DNA of 64,000 nucleotides from an uncultured Bacteroidales bacterium (GTDB lineage: Bacteria; Bacteroidota; Bacteroidia; Bacteroidales; UBA932): NCBI GenBank assembly GCA_945874155.1, contig CAMCFO010000009.1:1-64000 (forward strand). The letters are read 5' to 3'. Position 1 is the stretch's first letter. Each line of letters begins with the position of its first letter. Positions 44,967 through 52,484 of the stretch are shown piece by piece. The position numbers and the translations under genes are program-made. The notes below the pieces were generated by a model that was given only the letters and a program-made list of their open reading frames with translations, made no database searches and was not told where the DNA came from.

Positions 44967-45440
44967 ATGAGAAAATTTCTATTCGCGGCAATATCCGCCG
45001 CATTTTGCCTTGTGTCAGCTGTAACGGCTTCGGCTCAGGCCTCAAGGAACAATTCTGCCGATGGTATTATCGGTCACTATTTCATCGACCACAACGGAGA
45101 GCAGTCCAAGGTGAAGGCTTACAAGGAGGCAGACGGCACCTATACTTTCCAGAACTACTGGTCCAGGAATATGTATGACAAGGACGGCAATATCTATAAG
45201 GATACCAAAAATCCTGACAAGAGCTTGCGCAACACTCCTTGCAACGAGATGAAAATTATGTGGAATCTCGTTTACAATGCTGAGAAGAAGGTTTGGAAGG
45301 GCAAGATTTACGACCCAACCAGGGGACTTCGTGCGGATGCCACTGTGAAATTCACAGACGATGGACGTCTTTCTGTCAAGGGTTCCGTGCTCGGTATAGG
45401 AATGACTGTCTATTGGAAGCCTATTCCGGCTGAGGATTAA
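44967..45440 (+). CDS. DUF2147-type secreted protein
   Basis: 157 residues with a signal peptide (MRKFLFAAISAAFCLVSAVT, cleavage likely after ASA in TASAQAS). The mature part fits DUF2147: IIGHYFIDHNGEQSKVKAY, then KKVWKGKIYDPTRGL and the C-terminal VLGIGMTVYWKPI. Members are periplasmic, lipocalin-like and of unknown function. No neighbours share its transcript; a tRNA gene with its own promoter follows. Confidence 0.85.
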   Translation: MRKFLFAAISAAFCLVSAVTASAQASRNNSADGIIGHYFIDHNGEQSKVKAYKEADGTYTFQNYWSRNMYDKDGNIYKDTKNPDKSLRNTPCNEMKIMWNLVYNAEKKVWKGKIYDPTRGLRADATVKFTDDGRLSVKGSVLGIGMTVYWKPIPAED

Positions 45441-45494
45441 CCGGGACGCTCCAGACCGCTTTCGTTTCTGTATTTGCAAAAAAGTGAAATAATT

Positions 45495-45525
45495 TTTGCA
45501 GATACAGAAATTGTTTTTACCTTTG
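45495..45525 (+). promoter_or_regulatory. Promoter of tRNA-Leu
   Basis: TTTG (45495-45498), 19 bases, TACCTTTG (45518-45525): a complete Bacteroidota promoter 15 bases before the mature tRNA. Confidence 0.75.
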
Positions 45526-45540
45526 CAGTCCCAATTCAAA

Positions 45541-45623
45541 GCGGATGTGGCGAAATGGTAGACGCGCTACTTTGAGGGGGTAGTGGGAGTTTTCCTGTGC
45601 GAGTTCGAGTCTCGCCATCCGCA
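45541..45623 (+). tRNA. tRNA-Leu (GAG)
   Basis: Acceptor GCGGATG/CATCCGC is perfect. Anticodon arm CTACT-TTGAGGG-GGTAG (about 45567-45583) gives anticodon GAG, reading CUC/CUU. The long variable arm is a normal class II feature, and the T arm GCGAG-TTCGAGT-CTCGC is canonical. CCA is not encoded. Promoter and terminator are both present. Confidence 0.95.
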
Positions 45624-45626
45624 CAT

Positions 45627-45658
45627 AAAAAGAGGTGTCCAATCGGGCACCTCTTTTT
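45627..45658 (+). terminator. Terminator of tRNA-Leu
   Basis: GAGGTG (45632-45637) pairs with CACCTC (45648-45653), flanked by AAAAA and TTTTT, so it also works on the other strand. Confidence 0.85.
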
Positions 45659-45680
45659 GTGTGCAGATGGCGTCCCTTCC

Positions 45681-45811
45681 TAACCCCAGTCGCTTTGCGA
45701 CAGCCCCTGAAGGGGCATGCCGAATCGTTTTACGATTCGGGTGGCTCCAAGGCTCCATTACATTCCGCCTTTCCGCCACTACGCCTTGTGGCGTATTGCG
45801 CTTTGCGCAAG
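45681..45811 (+). repeat. Palindromic repeat element (long form)
   Basis: A chain of hairpins: CAGTCGC-TTT-GCGACAG, GCCCCT-GA-AGGGGC, CCGAATCGT-TTTA-CGATTCGG, then ACGCC-TTGT-GGCGT and TTGCGC-TTT-GCGCAA, with the marker CTCCATTACATTCCG between them. A relative in the opposite orientation lies at 50645-50775. With the lgt promoter this is all I see in the 308 bases between tRNA-Leu and lgt. Confidence 0.75.
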
Positions 45812-45848
45812 AATTTTCCGATTGGATATGATATTCCGCAAAAATGCT

Positions 45849-45856
45849 TAATTTTG
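45849..45856 (+). promoter_or_regulatory. -7 element of the lgt promoter
   Basis: TAATTTTG, 76 bases before the lgt ATG and just after a repeat element. No well-spaced -33 box. Confidence 0.45.
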
Positions 45857-45931
45857 CCGGTCCGTGCGTAAGCTGCGGGCAGGGATGGGCAGGTCAAACC
45901 CCTCCTGAGAAACAAATTAAACATTGGAATT

Positions 45932-46828
45932 ATGCTTGACATCCTGTCAGTTACCTGGAACGTCGATCCGGAGATTTTTCATATCGGAGGACTTTCAATA
46001 AGGTATTACTCAATACTTTTCGTGTCCGGATTCATTCTCGGATGGTATATTTTCGCCCATTTTTTCAAGAAGGAAGGGATACAGCAGAACCCTCTCATAG
46101 ACTATCTGCTATATACTTTGCTCATAGGCACTATAGTGGGAGCCAGACTCGGACACTGCATTTTCTATCAGCCTGAATATTATTTCGGCTCTTGGCAGGG
46201 CTTTCTGGAGATTTTTATGCCTTGGAAGGGTGGACTTGCCAGTCACGGAGGTACCATAGCCCTTTTCATCGCTATGATTTGGTTTGCACGCAAATTCGGT
46301 CCCAAATACGGCTTTGATTTCGTGTGGATTATGGACCATCTTGCCATCGCTGTCTGCTTTGCCGCAACTTTTATCCGGCTTGGCAATCTGTTCAATTCCG
46401 AAATTTTCGGATGTGCCACCGAGATGCCTTGGGGTTTCCGCTTCCCTCGTTCCTATGAGTGGCAGCAGTTGTATGGGCCGACTGCGGAGAATCCTCTCGG
46501 ACAGGCTTGTCATCCGACCCAGCTATATGAGGCTCTTTGCTATCTGGTTCTTGGACTGGTGCTTATGCTCATATATGAAAAATGGCTGGACAAGGTGCAT
46601 CGCGGCTTTTTCATCGGTTGGTTTTTCATCGGCTGCTTCGGCTCGCGTTTCCTCATTGAGTTCATAAAGAATCCGCAGGTGGATTTCGAAGTGGGAATGG
46701 CCCTTGACATGGGACAGATTCTCAGCATCCCGTTCGTTCTCATAGGTATCGCTTTCCTCATTTACGCCGCCGTCAAGAAACTCCCGGCCCGCGCCTCAGC
46801 ATCCACCGCAAAGCCCCGCAAAGCGTAG
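45932..46828 (+). CDS. lgt: Prolipoprotein diacylglyceryl transferase
   Basis: Integral inner-membrane enzyme that moves diacylglyceryl from phosphatidylglycerol to the lipobox cysteine of lipoprotein precursors, the first step for all the lipoproteins in this window. 298 residues, seven predicted helices. Family motifs: SIRYYSILFVSGFILGWY, GARLGHCIFYQPEYY, WKGGLASHGG (catalytic-region His) and FIRLGNLFNSEIFG with the essential Arg and Asn. The C-terminal tail is basic and cytoplasmic (KKLPARASAS). Gene stands alone between repeat regions. Confidence 0.96.
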   Translation: MLDILSVTWNVDPEIFHIGGLSIRYYSILFVSGFILGWYIFAHFFKKEGIQQNPLIDYLLYTLLIGTIVGARLGHCIFYQPEYYFGSWQGFLEIFMPWKGGLASHGGTIALFIAMIWFARKFGPKYGFDFVWIMDHLAIAVCFAATFIRLGNLFNSEIFGCATEMPWGFRFPRSYEWQQLYGPTAENPLGQACHPTQLYEALCYLVLGLVLMLIYEKWLDKVHRGFFIGWFFIGCFGSRFLIEFIKNPQVDFEVGMALDMGQILSIPFVLIGIAFLIYAAVKKLPARASASTAKPRKA

Positions 46829-47020
46829 CCTTGGAGCCACCCGAAAGGGAGAAGCCATATCTGCATGTGGGTGGCTAAAAAGTCCCGAAGGGACCGCACC
46901 GGAGGTGCGAAATGCCCCTAATAGGGGCCGCAGACGCAAGTCTGCGGGGGTTAAGGAGTCCCGAAGGGGATGAACAAAAGGTTTTTTGGTCATCCCCTGT
47001 CGCCTCCGGCGACTGTGGGC
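46829..47020. repeat. Cluster of short hairpins after lgt
   Basis: Successive stems: GTCCCGAAGGGAC, GCACCGGAGGTGC, GCCCCTAATAGGGGC, CAGACGCAAGTCTG and TCGCCTCCGGCGA. GGGGATGA and TCATCCCC flank the last part as an outer stem around ACAAAAGGTTTTTTGG. The TCGCC/GGCGA piece is shared with the palindromic elements elsewhere in the window. It may also terminate lgt. Confidence 0.65.
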
Positions 47021-47205
47021 TTACAATGCATCAACAGTTTCAATGGACAAGCCGGTGCACTCAGCAATAATGCTAAAATCAAAGCCCTTTTTCTTTAAGT
47101 TTTTAGCAGTTTCCAAGGCTTTCATTTTGACGGTTTTCTATCAACTGCTTTAGATATCCATCTCTTTTTATCTCCATCGCTTGTATTATTTTTTTGCCAG
47201 TATTG
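47021..47205 (-). pseudogene. C-terminal remnant of a PD-(D/E)XK (Rpn-type) transposase/nuclease
   Basis: On the - strand the last 34 codons (47021-47125) read from KALETAKNLKKKGFDFSIIA to GLSIETVDAL and a stop, which is the usual tail of Rpn-family recombination-promoting nucleases. Further upstream, about 47126-47205 continues the family pattern (IQAMEIKRDGYLKQLIENRQ) in another frame, so there is a frameshift. The catalytic domain is absent. This is a decayed fragment of a mobile-type gene. Confidence 0.55.
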
Positions 47206-47267
47206 GCAACTTTTTACGATGCGAAGATAGAGTTAAAATGTTCCTTTGAACAATACCCCTGTGAGTG

Positions 47268-47297
47268 TTGTCCGTTCAGGAAAAATGCTTACTTTTG
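47268..47297 (+). promoter_or_regulatory. Promoter of the structured RNA
   Basis: TTG (47268-47270), 19 bases, TACTTTTG (47290-47297): full Bacteroidota promoter spacing. Transcription would start near 47303. Confidence 0.7.
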
Positions 47298-47302
47298 TAT
47301 CG

Positions 47303-47565
47303 TCAATCGGCTGAGCCGTTTGGCATTACATATTGTGAAAGTGTTTTTCGCAAGTCCTAAGTAGAAAATGTGGTAGTTTTCTTTATAGCAGGACGACTCG
47401 GAACAACACTCACTTTCGTATAGATACCTGTGGCAGGTCGCGTTCTGCGTACCCGTACTCCATATCTATCCGAGTGTGGGGTATTGTGTCGTTTATTGCT
47501 ATAGGGTCTTACCACAACCTTCTACTTGATAAACGAAAGTCAGCTCCACACTTTCTTTTTATATA
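47303..47565 (+). ncRNA. Rod-shaped structured RNA, 6S-like / Bacteroidales-1-like candidate
   Basis: Eight helices nest in perfect register with small internal loops: 47337-47344/47548-47555 (8 bp), 47346-47350/47534-47538 (5), 47359-47366/47520-47527 (8), 47369-47375/47510-47516 (7), 47384-47390/47497-47503 (7), 47393-47397/47488-47492 (5), 47406-47411/47472-47477 (6) and 47420-47426/47463-47469 (7). The tip (47427-47462) holds further small stems. TTTTT follows the closing helix at 47556-47560, and a consensus promoter lies just upstream. No reading frame spans it. The long rod with asymmetric bulges recalls 6S RNA and the Bacteroidales-1 motif; which of these, if either, needs a covariance search. 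Confidence 0.75.
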
Positions 47566-47607
47566 CCCCTTAATGTTCTGTCGGAACTGCAGAATAATGA
47601 ATGATGT

Positions 47608-48399
47608 ATGGCACTGAAATTTAGTCCCAAAACTGTTGAAGCAATTGGCTATTATGTCTATATTCTAGTAGATCCGCTAAACAATGCTCCATTTTACGTA
47701 GGTAAAGGTACTGGTAACAGAGTATTTAGCCATGTCGCTTCTGTAAAAAAGAAGAATGGAGCAAATCTCAATGATGCGAAAGAACTATATATTAACAGTA
47801 TAATCCAAAGACCAAATCCAGCTCACAATCAGGTCATACATTATATTGTGAGATATGGACTTACCCAAGAGCAAGCTCTGCTGATTGAATCTGTACTTAT
47901 AGACATCTTCAATCATAAGCTGAATATCAATCTGAATAGTTCAAACGGTCTTACCAATATTTATGGTGGATTTTATTCGTACAATGGATGTATTACGGCT
48001 GATGACCTCGAAAGATCTATTACAGGTAAGAAAGTACAATTTGATAAAACCAAGAAGTATCTTGCTATCAATATAAATTATCTCCCAACCGGACCAGATG
48101 CGGAACAGGAGATTTATAAAAAGGTTCGTGGGTGTTGGGTGCTAAATCCTTGTAAGGCGAACCAAGCAGATTATATATTGGCGATACATGGAGGTGTCAT
48201 AGTGGGGGTGTATAAATTAGATGGCAATGGATGGCAACCAGTTCCCAATCAGCCGACGGACGTTGTAAAGAAGAGATACTTCTTTGATCAAGATATGTCG
48301 GCAAATCTTACTGTTGAGAGAAAAGCGCTGATCGGATGTTGCTTATCCAATAAGCCCAGAGGGGCACAAAATCCTGTCTGGTATGTCTATGGGTGGTAA
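47608..48399 (+). CDS. GIY-YIG (LEM-3-like) domain protein
   Basis: 263 residues. The N-terminal about 120 residues match the LEM-3-like GIY-YIG nuclease domain: GYYVYILVDPLNNAPFYVGK holds the two Tyr-containing strands (YVYIL and FYVGKG), followed by the Arg in GTGNRVFSHV and a Glu in LLIESVLI. The C-terminal about 130 residues (from KKYLAININYLPTG) resemble an EVE/ASCH-like or DUF-type small beta domain that I cannot name. Function unknown; the fold suggests DNA cleavage. The gene is much more AT-rich than its neighbours and sits beside a transposase remnant and repeats, so it was probably acquired. The next gene starts 21 bases later. Confidence 0.72.
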   Translation: MALKFSPKTVEAIGYYVYILVDPLNNAPFYVGKGTGNRVFSHVASVKKKNGANLNDAKELYINSIIQRPNPAHNQVIHYIVRYGLTQEQALLIESVLIDIFNHKLNINLNSSNGLTNIYGGFYSYNGCITADDLERSITGKKVQFDKTKKYLAININYLPTGPDAEQEIYKKVRGCWVLNPCKANQADYILAIHGGVIVGVYKLDGNGWQPVPNQPTDVVKKRYFFDQDMSANLTVERKALIGCCLSNKPRGAQNPVWYVYGW

Positions 48400-48420
48400 T
48401 GATAAAATAATCAATTATAT

Positions 48421-50403
48421 ATGAAAAAATTTATCAACTATTTCGGCAGAATGTTTCGCGCATTACTGCTGTGCGCGGGACTGGCTATGACCGGATGTTA
48501 TGACGATTCTGCCCTTCAGGAGCAATTGAAGGATCACGAATCAAGACTCAAGGAACTTGAGCGTCTGACCGCTCAGCAGAATACCAATATTTCCTCTTTG
48601 CAGACCATCGTCACTGCTCTTCAGGACAAGGACTATGTTACAAGCGTAGCTCCGATAAATGAAGGTGACGAGATCGTGGGTTATACCATTACCTTTAGCA
48701 AGAGCGGTGCTGTCACCATCTACAACGGCAAGGACGGCAATGTCCCGGTCATGGGTGTCAAACAGGATGAGTCTGATGGTCAGTGGTATTGGACAGTTGG
48801 CGGGGAGTGGCTTTTGGACTCCAAGGGTGGCAAGGTGCGTGCTTCGGCAGAGGACGGAGAAGATGGCGCCCCCGGTCAGCCAGGCGTGACACCTCAGTTG
48901 AAGATAGTTGACGGCTACTGGTATGTGTCATATGATGGCGGAAAGACCTGGGAGGAAGAGACTCTCGGTCAGGCTACAGGTGACAAGGGTTACACCATAT
49001 TTGCCGAGGTGACATACGACGATGAATATCTTTACATCACGATGGCAGATGGTGAGAAACTGGTTCTTCCGAGGACTTCGGTAGGTCAGGAAGTAGAAGA
49101 TCCTCTGACGTGGTCTCTTGATAAGGTGACAGAGGTATCAGCGACTTTTTCAGGAAGTCTTACTGTGCAGGAGGCAGATCTTCCGTTCAGCCAGGTGACC
49201 GTGTATTATTCTGATGCGGAGACCTTCAACATCAACGATGCTATGAAGATGTCAACAACCACTTTCAATTCTGACCAGAAATTTACGATTATCGTTACCG
49301 GTCTGAAACCGAATGTGAAGTATAACTATTGTCTGATTGCAGAAGTGAAGTCAGAAAAGATCTACAGTGATGTAAAGGACTTTATTACTTACGATTTGGA
49401 TGTTTCATCTGCGATTGATTTGTCTTTAGCCGCCTCTGCAAACTGTTACATCATATCAGAAGCAGGCCTTTACAAGTTCAAGACTGTTAAGGGTAACAGC
49501 ACCACATCAGTCGGCAGTGTTGCTTCCGCTTCGATCCTTTGGGAGACATTTGGCACAGATACGGCTCCTGAACTGTTTGACCTCATCAGTGGATCCTGGT
49601 ACAAAGACGGTTACATCGCCTTCCGGACCGCTGATGTCTTCAAGGAGGGCAACGCTGTCATCGCCGCCAAGGATGCCGATGGCAATATCCTTTGGTCATG
49701 GCACATCTGGTTTACCGACCCGCCACAGGCACAGGTTTATAAGAACGATGCAGGAACCATGATGGATCGCAACCTCGGGGCAACCTCTGCAACTCCTGGT
49801 GATGTCGGTGCCCTTGGTCTGCTTTATCAGTGGGGCAGGAAGGATCCTTTCCTCGGTTTTTCGTCAATCAGCAGCAATACCATAGCCAAGTCCACCATCA
49901 CTTGGCCATCTGCAGTAAAATCAAATTCATCGAATGGTACAATCGACTACGCTATCGCTAACCCTACTACATTTATTACTTCCAAAAGTAAGAATTACGA
50001 TTGGTATTACACCGGAGATTCTTCAATAGACAACACCCGTTGGACCACCTCTGATAAGGCCAAGTCAATATACGACCCATGTCCAGCCGGCTGGCGTGTT
50101 CCTGACGGAGGTAGTAATGGTATATGGTCAAAGTCAGGATTTGGTACCACAACATACGACAGTACAAATGAAGGGATGTCTTTCAGCATCTCATCACCTT
50201 CCACAACTTGGTATCCTGCTTCGGGTTATCGCTACTACTACGATGGTGGCCTGGGCAATGTCGGTTACTACGGCTACTATTGGTCTGCCTCTCCTTTCGG
50301 CAGCAGCGCGTACGGCCTGCGCTTCAGCGGCTTTGGCAACGTCAATCCGTCTGACGACTACGATCGCGCGAACGGCTTCTCAGTCCGCTGTCTCCAAGAA
50401 TAA
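48421..50403 (+). CDS. DUF4988/FISUMP lipoprotein; candidate target of a diversity-generating retroelement
   Basis: 660-residue surface lipoprotein with lipobox LAMTGC, Cys26. A coiled coil follows (about 30-65; LQEQLKDHESRLKELERLTA), then a DUF4988-type region (about 65-190) with collagen-like GEDGAPGQPG, an Fn3-like part, and a C-terminal FISUMP (Fib_succ_major) domain (about 430-660; DRNLGATSATPGDVGALGLL, CPAGWRVPDGG, GYYWSASP). FISUMP has the C-type-lectin-like fold used by retroelement-diversified proteins. The final about 50 codons have the NNC bias of a variable region, and a long hairpin lies 11 bases past the stop. If so, it is a variable ligand-binding or adhesion protein. Diversification is inferred; the enzyme set is not in the window. 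Confidence 0.85.
   Translation: MKKFINYFGRMFRALLLCAGLAMTGCYDDSALQEQLKDHESRLKELERLTAQQNTNISSLQTIVTALQDKDYVTSVAPINEGDEIVGYTITFSKSGAVTIYNGKDGNVPVMGVKQDESDGQWYWTVGGEWLLDSKGGKVRASAEDGEDGAPGQPGVTPQLKIVDGYWYVSYDGGKTWEEETLGQATGDKGYTIFAEVTYDDEYLYITMADGEKLVLPRTSVGQEVEDPLTWSLDKVTEVSATFSGSLTVQEADLPFSQVTVYYSDAETFNINDAMKMSTTTFNSDQKFTIIVTGLKPNVKYNYCLIAEVKSEKIYSDVKDFITYDLDVSSAIDLSLAASANCYIISEAGLYKFKTVKGNSTTSVGSVASASILWETFGTDTAPELFDLISGSWYKDGYIAFRTADVFKEGNAVIAAKDADGNILWSWHIWFTDPPQAQVYKNDAGTMMDRNLGATSATPGDVGALGLLYQWGRKDPFLGFSSISSNTIAKSTITWPSAVKSNSSNGTIDYAIANPTTFITSKSKNYDWYYTGDSSIDNTRWTTSDKAKSIYDPCPAGWRVPDGGSNGIWSKSGFGTTTYDSTNEGMSFSISSPSTTWYPASGYRYYYDGGLGNVGYYGYYWSASPFGSSAYGLRFSGFGNVNPSDDYDRANGFSVRCLQE
50230..50392 (+). 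other. Candidate variable region (VR) of a diversity-generating retroelement
   Basis: Between 50281 and 50392 the codons at exposed loop positions are TTC GGC AGC AGC, TAC GGC, CGC TTC AGC GGC, GGC, and GAC GAC TAC. These look like AAC codons with either or both A's replaced and the third base C kept, while the framework codons (TGG TCT GCC TCT CCT; GTC AAT CCG TCT; GCG AAC GGC TTC TCA GTC) are unbroken. CGC TAC TAC TAC (about 50230-50241) may belong to the same pattern. No template repeat or reverse transcriptase was found in the window. Confidence 0.5.
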
Positions 50404-50413
50404 CTCTTAATCA

Positions 50414-50457
50414 GCGTGTTCTGGCAATCCCTGCGTAGCGGGATTGTCAGAACATGC
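50414..50457. repeat. Long hairpin just past the FISUMP gene, DGR-type position
   Basis: TGTTCTGGCAATCCC (50417-50431) pairs with GGGATTGTCAGAACA (50440-50454) with one G-T pair, extended two or three bases outward, around an eight-base loop. It begins 11 bases after the stop. Retroelement target sites need a hairpin or cruciform just beyond the variable region, so position and size fit. It has no T tail, so it is not itself a terminator; that follows at 50494. Confidence 0.75.
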
Positions 50458-50493
50458 GTTTTGCGGCCTTCCTCTCGCGCCTGGCGCGAGACC

Positions 50494-50534
50494 AAAATCT
50501 AGCCACTGCGTCATTTGCAGTGGCTAGATTTTTT
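50494..50534 (+). terminator. Terminator of the FISUMP gene
   Basis: AAAATCTAGCCACTGC (50494-50509) pairs exactly with GCAGTGGCTAGATTTT (50517-50532), followed by more T. A separate CTCGCGC/GCGCGAG stem lies at 50474-50490. Confidence 0.9.
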
Positions 50535-50575
50535 ATCAACGAAAATGGCCTTTTCGTGAGTTAGTAAGGATGTGT

Positions 50576-50836
50576 TCCGGCGACTGGGGGTATGATTCAT
50601 ATCCAGTTGCGCAATAACAATGTCTGGAATTTAAACTAGTTCTTCTTGCGCAAAGCGCAATACGCCTCAAGGCGTAGCGATGGAGAGACGGAATGTAATG
50701 GAGTCTCGGAGTCGCCCGAAATGACAGAGGCATTTCGGCATGCCCCAGGGGGCTGTCGCCTCCGGCGACTGGGGGTATATTTCGTATCCCGTTATGCAAT
50801 AACAATGTCTGGCATTGTTATTGCATAACGGGATAC
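50576..50836. repeat. Repeat cluster: direct 52-base repeat, inverted palindromic element and a perfect 24-base palindrome
   Basis: 50576-50627 and 50761-50812 are direct repeats (about 45 of 52 identical). Between them, 50645-50775 is the long palindromic element of 45681-45811 in reverse orientation. The second direct repeat leads into a perfect palindrome: 50784-50807 and 50813-50836 are exact complements of 24 bases with a five-base loop TCTGG. The first copy keeps only a diverged left arm. Together with the hairpin and terminator after the FISUMP gene these fill most of the 554 bases up to the tolC-like gene. Confidence 0.8.
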
Positions 50837-50957
50837 CCTTTCTGTACTAGATAGTGTGTCAGCAGATTTTATACAGGAACATATCATTCTTGAGTTCCTT
50901 TCTGCCAATGAATTAGACATCCTATTTGACTACTAAGTGAAGTTAATAATATAAAAG

Positions 50958-52475
50958 ATGTACAAAATGAAGAATGTAATTGTTCGCGGCTTGGCGGCAG
51001 TTTCATTACTTTGTCTCTCTTTCGTGGCCGGCGCCCAATACCGCGACGGCGTGAAGCCAGACACAGCCGGTGAAACTGCGGGAGCCTCAGTTCAACAAAT
51101 TCTCGAAGCAGCGGATTCCTCCGAGGTGCCGGTTGTGATAACCCTCGACCAGGCACTTCAGATTGCCCTCAGCGAGAACATCGCCGTGAAAGTGGCAGAC
51201 AAGGAGATTGAGAGGACAAAATATGCCAAGAGAGGCACTTATGCTGCTTTGTTCCCCCAGATTGACGGTTCCGGCTCATACCAGAGGACCATCAAGCGTC
51301 AGGTTGTCTATTTCGACGGCAATCCTATGGCCGGCTTGGGCGGATCCAGTTCAGGATCAGGCTCATCATCCGGGACAGGTTCAGGCTCGGAAGGTTCCAC
51401 AAGCAGCTCCAAAGGCGGTGGAATAGAAATGGGCCGTCTCAACACAATGAGCTTCGGCGTTTCAGCGGCAATGCCTATCATCAACGCCCAATTGTGGGAA
51501 AGCGTAAAAATCACAGGTATGGATGTGGAACTCGCAGTAGAAAAAGCCCGTTCATCCCGCCTGAATATGGTGAGTCAGGTCAAGAATGCCTACTATGCCG
51601 CTCTTTTTGCAAAGGAAGCCTTCGACGTGTACAGGGAAGTCTATGAAAACGCCCTCAACAACTACTACGAGACAGAAAAGAAATACAATGTCCAGAAAGC
51701 GACCGAGCTCGATATGGCCCGTGCCAAGACCAATGTGGCCAATGCCATACCGAATGTCTATAACGCCGAGAGTTCCGTGATGCTGTCGCTGTGGCAACTC
51801 AAGGCCGTGATGGGAGTGGACCTCGAAATGAACATAGACGTGGTGGGCTCGATAAACGACTATGCGGGGATGTTGGAATATGATACGGCGCAGCACAATG
51901 AGATTTCGCTTGAATCGAACTCCACTATGAAACAGCTTGCCATTCAGGCAGAGGAACTTGCGCGGAGCATCAGGCTCAAGCAATACGCCTACATTCCTAC
52001 CCTTTCCCTGGCATTCAACTTCAGCGGAAACACGATGTTCAACGATGTGCCTTCCAGCCAATGGAACTGGACACCTTATTCGACTGTCGGCCTGAGCCTG
52101 CAGATTCCTATTTTTTCGGGTCTCAAGAGAATGAACGATGTTAAACAGGCTCGCAACCAGTATCAGCAGATGCAGTACAATATCACCGACACCGAGCGCA
52201 ACCTCAAGATTGCCATCCGTCAGTCCCTCAATACTATGGACACGAATGTCAAGAGTTACAGCGCGGCAGAAGAGGCAGTTGATGCTGCACAGAAGGCCTA
52301 CAACATCGCATCCAAGTCCTATGAAGTGGGAAGGGCTACGCTTACCGATCTGAACGATGCCCAGCTTGCACTCACCCAGGCCAAACTGTCCCAGTCCCAG
52401 GCAATCTACAATTTCGTCGTGGCAAAGACCTCACTTGAGCAGAATCTCGGCTATGACTTCACAACAGAAGAATAA
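50958..52475 (+). CDS. TolC-family outer-membrane efflux protein
   Basis: Outer-membrane channel of a tripartite RND pump. 505 residues with a signal peptide (cleavage likely in VAGAQ); an ATG three codons in is an equal alternative. A first OEP helical repeat (VITLDQALQIALSENIAVKV) and a second (ELARSIRLKQYAYIPTLSLA) are present. An unusual Ser/Gly-rich low-complexity loop (about 125-155; SSGSGSSSGTGSGSEGST) lies in the exposed extracellular loop of the barrel. C-terminal repeats run through YEVGRATLTDLNDAQLAL. First gene of a tolC-MFP-RND operon; nine bases separate it from the adaptor gene. Confidence 0.93.
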   Translation: MYKMKNVIVRGLAAVSLLCLSFVAGAQYRDGVKPDTAGETAGASVQQILEAADSSEVPVVITLDQALQIALSENIAVKVADKEIERTKYAKRGTYAALFPQIDGSGSYQRTIKRQVVYFDGNPMAGLGGSSSGSGSSSGTGSGSEGSTSSSKGGGIEMGRLNTMSFGVSAAMPIINAQLWESVKITGMDVELAVEKARSSRLNMVSQVKNAYYAALFAKEAFDVYREVYENALNNYYETEKKYNVQKATELDMARAKTNVANAIPNVYNAESSVMLSLWQLKAVMGVDLEMNIDVVGSINDYAGMLEYDTAQHNEISLESNSTMKQLAIQAEELARSIRLKQYAYIPTLSLAFNFSGNTMFNDVPSSQWNWTPYSTVGLSLQIPIFSGLKRMNDVKQARNQYQQMQYNITDTERNLKIAIRQSLNTMDTNVKSYSAAEEAVDAAQKAYNIASKSYEVGRATLTDLNDAQLALTQAKLSQSQAIYNFVVAKTSLEQNLGYDFTTEE

Positions 52476-52484
52476 TACAACTAT

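Noticed and set aside
47303..47607. Riboswitch controlling the GIY-YIG gene
   Set aside because: The structure closes on itself and ends in a U-tract before the gene, with no alternative antiterminator pairing that I can see; a free-standing RNA fits better.
50404..50957. Template repeat or reverse transcriptase of a DGR next to the candidate variable region
   Set aside because: No reading frame of that size and no A-rich near-copy of 50281-50392 exists here; the stretch holds hairpins and palindromic repeats only.
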